A stretch of 64,000 bases of DNA. It comes from Cryptomeria japonica (taxonomy: Eukaryota; Streptophyta; Pinopsida; Cupressales; Cupressaceae). Every line of letters begins with the position of its first letter. Position 1 is the first letter of the stretch. The notes beneath the pieces were generated by a model that saw only the letters and a list, made by a program, of their open reading frames with translations, did no database searches and was not told the origin of the DNA. This document shows, piece after piece, positions 56,523 to 64,000 of the stretch. The stretch lies in the NCBI RefSeq assembly GCF_030272615.1, contig NC_081413.1, positions 720,950,367 to 721,014,366 on the forward strand. Reading direction: 5' to 3'. The translations under genes were made by a program, and so were the position numbers.

Positions 56523-58302
56523 ACAAGCTCTTAAGTATTTCTGACATTATTTCTATTAGAGCTTTTCTATATACATTCAAATATTCTAATGTAGCTTCTT
56601 CTAAAGTCCTTTTACCATTTTCATTAAAATTGTCATACCATTCAGATAATGGCTTTAAATTTCCATTCTTCACAACCTCATTCACAATCTCATTTAGTGA
56701 CATAGGGGGTTTAACAGTAAATCTTAGTTGCTTTATTGCCTCGTCTATTTTGGATGTTTTTGATTTCTTACCGGAAGGCTTCTCCTTGGCAACTTTAGAG
56801 GCCTTAGATGCATTTTGCTCAACCTCCTTCATAGATTCATTAGACTTTGTCTCCTCATCATCCACAGTCACAAATCTTACTGACTTCTTCTATTCACCAT
56901 CAGACAACTCACTAACTGATGATTTTGCAGGACTGGAGGAGGGAGTAGTGCTTTTAGTCTTCTTGGGCTTCAGAGCATATACTTCTGGTTCAACTCTCTT
57001 CACCTTAATAGTTTGTTCTTAAGAGAGGATTTTCCTCTTTCTTGCCTCTCGAACTGCCTCCTTAGAAACCCCGATGCTCTCTGCATAAGCTTCTACTTCC
57101 TTCTTGACTTTCCTTTGAATTTCCAGTTTTTTGAATTGTTGGTGCAGCTTCAAGCTCTTATTAGCATAAGTTCCAAATCTCTCTTCAGATGGATCTACTG
57201 ACTTGCATAACAAGTGTTGCACATAAAGTTACAATATCTTTTCATCAACCTCATACCCCATGGGTATGATCCATACAGTTTGGGGATCAACAACTTACAT
57301 TAAGCACTGGTTTGTGTCCACCATGAAGCAATTTGTGTTTTGATACTTCTCCACTATTGTCTTAGGGATCATTTCCCTTTCATACATTTCCTTTTGAAAA
57401 TTCTTGAAGTGACCCCATAGATTAGCATTTCACCCCTTATAATAATCAGTGTTATATAGATAATCTCTCAATTGCACTCTCGCAGGTCTGTCAAAAGCCC
57501 ATTGTACCTGTCCAACTCCCAAAACTTCATTCATGAAGTAGAAAAATAAGCATAGGATCAAGGTTAGGTATTTGAATGGGTGTTTCTTATTTTCCTTGAT
57601 CTTCTTCAAATTCTTTATCAGCTCACTCCGGAGCAATTCACACAGATCATACTTCTTTTTTTCCCTTATCATCTCATATGTGGCATAAATTATTATCTCG
57701 AATATAAAGTTTTCCCTGCTATAATAGTATACCTTATATCCAATTACCATTGAGAAAAACTTAACATCATACTCCAAAATGGCATTGATTGTCATTGCTT
57801 TTTGGTCAAATTTAGATCCAGTTGCATCCTTGACAATTTGGTTTTTCACAGCCTTCAACGAGGGCAGTTTACCAAATGAACACAACCTTGTTACAACCCT
57901 AATGGCGTTCTTCGTGAATGTGAAAGGCTTGTTCAACCACATGAATTGATCATGCATTCTACTTAGCATGTACCAGACCTATTCAAGTTCATCAAACATT
58001 GAAAATCTAACATATTGTGCAAAACCCTTTTCCTCCAGTACTTGAAATTTAGGTTTTAGCATGGAATTCCCATTAGCCATCTGCTTGGTGTATAGATTCA
58101 ACATTTGTGCACTTCCAAGCTCCTCAATATTGCAATGTGTGATAACTCTAACATCCTCAATATGCAAAACATCGTTTGGTACGAAGGAGAATGCGCTCTT
58201 CGAATCATCTTTCATGGAGATAAATGGATGTTTCTTGATATCTATTTGAGCTCTCTCGGTGATATCCACTACTAATGGGGTCACCATACCAGAAGCAACC
58301 AT
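56518..58302 (-). pseudogene. Outer element ORF2, N-terminal segment (unknown protein)
   Basis: The frame opens with an ATG at 58302 and stays in one frame to 56518 despite in-frame stops (57976, 57430, others near 57290 and 57230, 57019 and 56900). Segments include FMWLNKPFTFTKNAIRVVTR, a basic part with IREKKKYDLCELLRSELIKN, a hydrophobic stretch YLTLILCLFFYFMNEV and, further on, Lys/Glu-rich coiled-coil-like sequence. I do not recognise a domain. It continues at 43700 and 37648, so the whole ORF is about 1,070 codons. It sits where extra (env-like) ORFs occur in some copia groups, but I cannot confirm such a relation. Confidence 0.6.
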
Positions 58303-58884
58303 TTTAGAAATTCAAACTTCAAACTTGAAAGGTTTCACCAATAAATACCTTCACAACCAGATTAGGGTTCTTTTCTGAATCACCTTCTTGCTTTGAACTT
58401 GCTGAAATCTTCTCTCAAAGCTTGCTTAAACACTGTCGCTTTTAATGAAAAGTGAGAAATGAAGTGATTAGGTCACCTTTTATCTTCTGCATACCTAACT
58501 TTTAGGTATTAATAATTACACTTTACACTAATACTTTTGGATACCTTGCATCTTTAAGAAATCTTTTGCAGATCTTTCACACTTCAAAAAATCCTCTCAA
58601 GATCAATAATCATCAAATACAACTTTCACAACCTACCAGAATCGGGCACAAATCTCAAACAGGGGGTTTATAAGATTTTCATGAAAACTTCCCCCAAGGT
58701 TAGATGCCTTAGCTTAGTTACCAGATGTAGTTCCAATATCATAATTAGGTGAAGACCCACTTCCTACTTCTAAATCACTCTTCTTAACCCATGTTCTTCA
58801 TCTAATCTTTGATCTCTTCGACTTTCTCTTTGCCTTTCTCATCTTCCTTCACATTCTTGTTCTTATCTGCTAGACCATTCCTAT
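58303..58884. other. Spacer between outer element gag and ORF2
   Basis: About 0.6 kb without a long ORF. The first part may still encode the end of gag in another frame (Lys/Glu-rich). Confidence 0.5.
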
Positions 58885-59895
58885 TCATATTTTTGCTTTT
58901 GCAATGTGACCGAATTTGTTGCAAGCATAGTAAGCAACATTTCCTTGCATAGGCCTGAAGTTCATCTAATTTTCTCTTGATCTACATTGATTAACAACAT
59001 GTCCAATCCTACCATATGCATAGCATTTAACATTCCTTCTATTTTGAAAATTGTTCATCACACTTCTGCATTCATTTGACTTATGTCCATACTTGTTGTA
59101 TTTAAAACATTGACCGGAGAAGGATGGAACATTATTATTCATCATATTTTTGCATTGACTATCCGTATGACCAAATTTATTGCAAACAAAATAGTTACCA
59201 TTGAACTTATGAGCATTAGGTTGCCTTATTAGAGGCCTTCTAGAATTTTTCTTCTGATGTGTTGATTTGGTATTGTCTTGACCAGATCCAAAGCTTTCAC
59301 CTTTCTCAAATCCAAGACCTCTTGTGTCATTTGCATTCTTTTGACTTTCAAGTGTCTCATCAAGTTTGGCTGAACTAATTTTGAACTTTTCCTTATACTC
59401 ATTTGTAGCTTCAAAGATCATATTTAAAAATAAAAATCGGTTTTCCAAGGTCTTCCTCATGTTCTCTGGATTCTTGCAAGTCAAGAGCTTGAATTGGCCA
59501 TTCTCATAATCAAGTCTGCAAAATTCATCATATTTGTCTTTTAAGGATTGAAAAAGATTCTCTTTACTCTTCTTTCTTTCCTCAATCTCCTTGGTCAATT
59601 TCATCACTATAGATTCCATCTCATGCTTCAGGGTTGCATTCTCTCTTGCAAGCTTCTCACATTCCTCTGTCTTCTCCTTCAGGGCATGGCCATCAATGCT
59701 TTGGTTTTCTTTCTCCTTTAGCTAATCAACAAGTTCCTTTCTCTTCTCTCTTGACTTGTTCAACTGATCTTTCAATGTCTGGATGAAGTTTTCAGCATCT
59801 CTAAGATTTTCTTTCATCTTCCAAACCTCGACTTGGGATTAATCAAGATCCTTAAGTGCCATAATAAGATGATGATGAAGATTACGAGAATCCAT
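58885..59895 (-). pseudogene. Outer element gag-like ORF with four zinc knuckles
   Basis: The ATG is at 59895, only 55 bp after the primer-binding site. A coiled-coil N-terminal half (MESIVMKLTKEIEERKKSKE, with many Lys/Glu heptads) is followed by a conserved-looking LTCKNPENMRKTLENRFLFL and a Ser/Lys-rich part. Four CX2CX4HX4C-like knuckles follow (59190-58890): VCNKFGHTDSQC, CFKYNKYGHKSNEC, CYAYGRIGHVVNQC, ACNKFGHIAKA. Each has a Tyr in place of one Cys. Stops are at about 59840, 59720 and 58966 in one frame. The style fits SIRE-type gag. Confidence 0.75.
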
Positions 59896-59949
59896 TTATT
59901 TACTTTCCTAGATCCTCCTCAATTTGTTAGGCTTCTTCCAAGGAAGTAG

Positions 59950-59962
59950 GCTCTGATACCAA
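59950..59962 (-). promoter_or_regulatory. Outer element primer-binding site (tRNA-iMet)
   Basis: The minus strand reads TGGTATCAGAGCC two bases from the 5' LTR end. Confidence 0.93.
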
Positions 59963-59964
59963 TT

Positions 59965-61010
59965 GTTAGAATCAATGAACACTCAAAAGGGCGTGAATCA
60001 GTGTTATGCATTCTTTAACATTATTAATCTGATTCTTTAACCATCCAATGCAAATCAACAAAAGAAAGATAAAAACACATAAAGCAAATATCCACAACAC
60101 CATAATACCAGATTTATACTTGAAAAAACCGGTCAAGAAAAAAACCATGGTATAGAAATATTACATAAGGGGAATGCACATGCATTCAGGCACACTGCCT
60201 AGAGCTCACTGCTAAAAATACAATAAGGGTTACAGCCCCAAAAGGCTCACTGCCTTACAAAAATGATTACAAAAGATAATTGGAATGTCTAAACTGATAA
60301 AGAACATCTGAAAATGCCAAAATACAGTTTTAGTTAAGCACAAAGTACATAATCTTACACTGCTCTGCTATACTGCTCTGTTCTGATGTTCTAGAATATT
60401 TCAGAGCACAAATCCTTTACTTGTGCAAGTGAAACTCTGTACAATTGCTCACAAATACTTTCCACACAACCACCGATATCAAAAATGACAATATCAATCG
60501 CTCCTATATATCTGCAACATGAGATAAGGTCTTCTTCATGTTGGCCCAAAATTACATAACACACAAATGAAATGTGTAAGAACTGTCAACTCAATCCAAG
60601 CTTCAATGCATATGCGAACCAAAAAGAATTGTCCACACACTTCCATATGTCAGTTGACCATCCTCAAACACAAAAACAACCACCAAAATCAATCCACATA
60701 ATCTACACAATGATTATCCACATGAGACTACTGATGAACACTGTTCTATCCAAAAAACTGTACACTGGAACTTCTAACTCACTCCAAAATCAACACCGGA
60801 GACCACAAACCTGGAATAAGGTACTCTAGACACCCAATTGTCTTCCTCTAGCTCTACAACACAAGATATTTATAAGAAATGAACTGCTAGCCAAAATACT
60901 ACATTTTGCCAAATGTCTTGTTCTATCTCACCAGACCTAAACAAAACTCAGTCACACTTCCGATATGAACAAATCATGAAATGCAAATGGTGCAGTGTCT
61001 CTTGCCAACA
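59965..61010 (-). repeat. Outer element 5' LTR
   Basis: 1,046 bp, the partner of 34900-36034, TGTTAGAATC...TTGCCAACA. Many differences from the partner mark it as old. Confidence 0.9.
60504..60511 (-). promoter_or_regulatory. TATA box in outer element 5' LTR
   Basis: The minus strand reads ATATATAG. The 3' LTR has ATATATAAG at the matching place. Confidence 0.5.
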
Positions 61011-61015
61011 ATTAG
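61011..61015. repeat. Target site duplication of outer element, right copy
   Basis: ATTAG, matching 34895-34899. Confidence 0.88.
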
Positions 61016-61089
61016 ATAGGTTGGGTGGTTACCTATTGATTTTTTGTTTAATGGTGATGATTTTAGGTGTATAACAGTATAAAACCTAA

Positions 61090-61290
61090 AATCTAAGTGC
61101 ATGTAATTCTCCCCGAGCAGTATTTCACGGATTTGGAGGAAGACAAGATCCTCATGCTTAAAAATGCTACACAACCTCTTTTTAGTGATTTTTCCATGGA
61201 AGGCCATTTGTTTTTTTGGTGAAGTGAGAAATTGGCCTTCATTTTCTCCACACTGAACCAACTCTCATAACCCCTTAATTCATCCAATCA
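61090..61290 (-). pseudogene. Short decayed coding fragment, unknown
   Basis: A 64-codon minus-strand ORF with KMKANFSLHQKNKWPSMEK. It lies downstream of the RNase H fragment in the same direction. It may be part of the same old element. No domain recognised. Confidence 0.3.
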
Positions 61291-61429
61291 CTTTCTACCA
61301 ATCTTGCTTTGAAATGAACTCTGCCAAAATAATTATCCTTAAATCACCCTCCTCACATCACAGTTATTTCAAACCATCATTCCTTCCCACATGTCAACAT
61401 ACATTTGTCTTCATACACCAACTCAACCC

Positions 61430-61930
61430 CTTAGAAATACTACCAAATCTTTTTGCCTTGCATATCATTTAATGATATCAATGCTTTGGACAGTGTCCGC
61501 AACATTATATTGACCTCACGAAGGGTGTGGATGATTTTAAAATTTTAAAATTATTTGTCTGATTAAAAATAATTTTTATGAATTTACTTAATCTCCATTC
61601 AATAGCCTCCTCTTAAATTAAAGCATTTACTATAATTAGAGACTCCCCTTCTAGGTGCAAATTTGAGATTGCTAATCATTTTGCCATCCTCACTTCCTAT
61701 AATGCAACTTGAACTTGAACTTCATTATTCGTCCCTATTGGTACCCTTCTTGCACCAACAACCAAAATATCACCTTTCCAATCACAAGCCACATATCTTG
61801 CTCCTGAGGGCCCCAAATTACCTTTTGATGCCCCATCAACATTGACTTTAACCCGACCTTGTTTTGATTTTCTCCAATCCACTTTAATAGTGCCCTGAAT
61901 CTTCGGATCAACTCAATAAGTCCCATTGAT
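61430..61930 (-). pseudogene. LINE-type RNase H fragment
   Basis: The minus strand encodes VKVNVDGASKGNLGPSGARY and VACDWKGDILVV, then TNNEVQVQVAL, which is the start of an RVT_3-type RNase H as found at the end of plant LINE pol or in free RNase H-like genes. After a frameshift, a second half follows (GESLIIVNAL and a decayed ALREVN-like stretch to about 61430). The Glu usually found in the TNNxAE block reads Gln. There is no RT next to it, so it is a remnant. Confidence 0.65.
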
Positions 61931-62892
61931 AGGCCACAAATTTCATTAACTTATATATTTGCAAAGTTAGCTATTTAGAAATAAAATGAAAAGAGAATTG
62001 AGAGAATAAATTTAATTTTTTTATGAAAATATTATTTTAAAATTTAAGCACATGGTGTTGTAGAAAATGGAAAATGATGCTTACATAATAGAATAGCGGG
62101 GGAGGGGGAGGTTACAAAACATATTATATGATGGTAATATTTCTATTCATGGTAAATTTATGACATGGAAGTTATAAAATTTATTTTTGATAAAATGGAA
62201 GAATAAATATAATGGTATCATGGACGTCACACATTTTATGTTTGACATATTCTCTAGAGCTATTAATTAAAAATTTATTGGGGAATCTATAATTCAGGAG
62301 TTACTCTTATTAGTGATAAAAATAATTCTACAACTTCAAAATCTATAAATTGAAAGGATGTTGTATGCATTTGGCATCCTTAATTTTTTTGAGAAATCTC
62401 TCTAATTTGGGAGTTACTCTTACCAATGGTAAAAAAAGGTTTACAACCTCAAAATCTATAATTTGGGAGAATCGTGTATGCATTTGACACACTTTAACAA
62501 ATGATTTGTTTTGAAGTTTCTTCTTCTTAGATTTAAATATCATTCGAGAATTGAAGAAATTCAAGAATTTTGTAAGAGACAAGAAGAAAAGTAAGTGAAT
62601 CTTCCTCCAAATGAATGAGAGAATTTCAAACTATAAAATTTATTTTGTTTCTATTTTTTTAAATTATAAAGTTTTTATTATGCAAAAGGCGTATTGCACT
62701 CACATAATGGATGCACAAATATGTGTTAATAAAAACTAGAAGCATTAAATTTGATGTGTTTGTGACACTTAGATGCATGAAAAGTAAAAATAAATAATTT
62801 ATTTATTTTCTCCATTCAACTATCACTCACTCTAAGTTTAACTATTAATCAATTATATCTATCTCTATCATACTAATAGTTAACTTTCAATA
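61931..62892. other. AT-rich DNA, nothing identified
   Basis: Very AT-rich. Two related phrases recur at 62295-62350 and 62405-62465 (GGGAGTTACTCTTA... ACAACCTCAAAATCTATAA), a small local duplication. No gene. Confidence 0.5.
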
Positions 62893-62935
62893 TGGGGATG
62901 ACCCCACAACACAACGGTTAGCTGCGAGCCTCCTA
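62893..62935 (+). repeat. Possible truncated SINE head
   Basis: GGGGATGACCCCACAACACA followed by ACGGTTAGCTG resembles the head of the SINE at 63442-63789 (GGGGTTGACCTCGCAGTGCA, then ACG). No B box follows, so it would be a fragment. Confidence 0.35.
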
Positions 62936-63426
62936 CATAATATAATAATAATAATTAGTCTTAATAGATTTTTATATCATAATATAATAATAACTTAATA
63001 TTAATTACAATATATAATATAATTATTTTTTAAGTGAAATAATGAACAGATTTGAATCTTTTGGCGTACTTTACCCATATTCTCTAAAGATAGGTATACT
63101 AGTTTAAACAATTATAATAGATTTTATAAAATTTCAAGAAATGAAATCAAATTGATTTTTAATAGATATTAGAAAAGAATAAAATATAATTTTAATTTAT
63201 GTTAGTTTCAAATGATATTTTAAAATTGAAGTTTCAAATTTGATTTTGATTTTTAAATAATTAATTAATTTATTATTCAAAAAATTCTAAATCAACACAT
63301 ATATAAAATTAATATTAAATATATTTTATCACTAATATATATATATATATATTAAAATGCATTATTATTTTGGATATATAATTAAATTTAGTTTTTATGT
63401 TTGTTTAAAAATAGTAAAATGTGTAT
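62936..63426. other. AT-rich DNA with (TA)n, nothing else
   Basis: Includes a (TA)n run at 63335-63352. No ORF. Confidence 0.6.
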
Positions 63427-63441
63427 TTTATTAGAAGTATT
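63427..63441. repeat. SINE target site duplication, left copy
   Basis: TTTATTAGAAGTATT, matching 63790-63804. Confidence 0.88.
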
Positions 63442-63789
63442 TTTTATTGGTAAACAATTTTGACTAGAGTTATGAACCAGTGAGGTCACAATTGGGGGGC
63501 CTTATCCCCAAGGCATTAATGTTGCATCAATTCTCTAATTGACCAATGTGGGGGACCGACATTGCAAGGTAGTATTAACACTACCACATACACCATCATT
63601 ATTGTCGCCTCCCCCATTTATCTATCACCTGTCACCATCTCTACTATGATATCCTGCCCTTCTCTACTCCTATGTCAACCATCTCCATCTCTACTCCACC
63701 AAGCATTGGTCCAGAAGGGATTCAAATCAAGGAAGCAATATCAAAACTACTCTTACCACTCTCGTTGCACTGCGAGGTCAACCCCATAA
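63442..63789 (-). mobile_element. tRNA-derived SINE
   Basis: About 348 bp flanked by a 15-bp perfect duplication. On the minus strand it starts near 63786 with GGGGTTGACCTCGCAGTGCA (A-box region). A B-box-like TTGATTTGAATCCC (CpG-decayed form of GGTTCGAATCC) follows about 50 bases later, near 63730. It ends in a short A-rich tail (AATAAAAAA). SINEs are copied by LINE enzymes. It has no protein. Confidence 0.8.
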
Positions 63790-63804
63790 TTTATTAGAAG
63801 TATT
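63790..63804. repeat. SINE target site duplication, right copy
   Basis: TTTATTAGAAGTATT. Confidence 0.88.
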
Positions 63805-64000
63805 ATTTATATAGAAAAATAATTTTGCAAAAGTAATTAGTGATTATTAGTAGTTTCATATTTTGAAAAGCAATTAGTAATAGTTTTAAAAAATAGTAAT
63901 TTGTAATTATTTTCTAAATAATAAGTATTGATAGTTAAACTTGTTAGGCAAGGCAGAAAACAACAATTCGGAATCTCTGTTAGTAGCAGATGGAAAAAAG

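Larger units (their letters stand above)
34900..61010 (-). mobile_element. Outer LTR element without pol, carrying two nested insertions
   Basis: Related direct repeats 34900-36034 and 59965-61010 have TGTT...AACA ends and a perfect ATTAG duplication. A tRNA-iMet primer-binding site (59950-59962) and a polypurine tract (36035-36050) fix the minus orientation. Removing the copia element and Tat-3 leaves about 7.3 kb. It encodes a gag-like ORF with zinc knuckles and a second ORF of about 1,070 codons. There is no protease, RT, RNase H or integrase. The 3' end (CAAATGGGGAGAT|TGTTGG) resembles that of SIRE/Maximus copia elements. I infer a large non-autonomous derivative of that group. Confidence 0.88.

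Noticed and set aside
60974-61261. 95-codon ORF at the outer element's right edge
   Set aside because: It crosses the LTR boundary and target duplication, so it cannot be an old gene.

Overview
This window looks like intergenic DNA of a plant with a large, repeat-rich nuclear genome. The evidence is Ty3/gypsy Tat-lineage and Ty1/copia elements with plant-type gag, primer-binding sites and plant mobile domain (PMD) ORFs, in AT-rich sequence with no intact cellular gene. The age, nesting and many in-frame stops would suit a gymnosperm, but the species cannot be read from the sequence. No rRNA, tRNA gene, CRISPR array or intact host gene was found.

Layout. (1) 1-12932: Tat-lineage element on the minus strand ('Tat-1'), running off the left edge; pol, protease, G-patch and gag are decayed, and the 5' LTR is 11496-12932. 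(2) 12933-14198: unassigned flank. (3) 14199-28066: complete minus-strand 'Tat-2' with 770/778 bp LTRs and a CTAAC target duplication. It has gag, protease, G-patch and integrase but no reverse transcriptase or RNase H, and it carries an intron-containing PMD gene on the opposite strand. (4) 28067-31440: remnant of a plus-strand LTR element ending in a polypurine tract and LTR start; then AT-rich DNA and an unidentified decayed minus-strand coding region (33225-34060). (5) 34900-61010: a 26 kb nest. The outer element (ATTAG duplication, about 7.3 kb before it was interrupted) encodes a zinc-knuckle gag and a roughly 1,070-codon ORF of unknown function, without pol. Its ORF was hit by a copia element (37649-43638, ATATT duplication) and, about 60 bp away, by 'Tat-3' (43701-56517, ATCAT duplication). 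(6) 61011-64000: a decayed LINE-type RNase H fragment, AT-rich DNA and a SINE with a 15-bp target duplication.

The strongest biological signal is shared by the Tat elements. Tat-2 and Tat-3 each carry an antisense gene between pol and the 3' LTR. Each has a TATA-like box, a short first exon, a phase-0 intron, a PMD exon and a coiled-coil tail. The introns and/or sense leaders contain unusual arrays: a short fixed GC-rich core recurring every 19-21 bp (mostly exactly 21 bp in Tat-1) with unrelated sequence between. In Tat-2 the same core lies in the leader of the sense transcript and in the intron of the antisense gene, in the same orientation relative to each transcript. A weaker version of this pairing exists in Tat-3 (LTR versus antisense intron).

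All coding regions are broken by stops, frameshifts or insertions, so the window is a record of past mobile elements. LTR comparison by eye gives about 1.4% divergence for Tat-2, 3.1% for the copia element and 2-3% for Tat-3; the outer element's LTRs are visibly older. This agrees with the nesting order.
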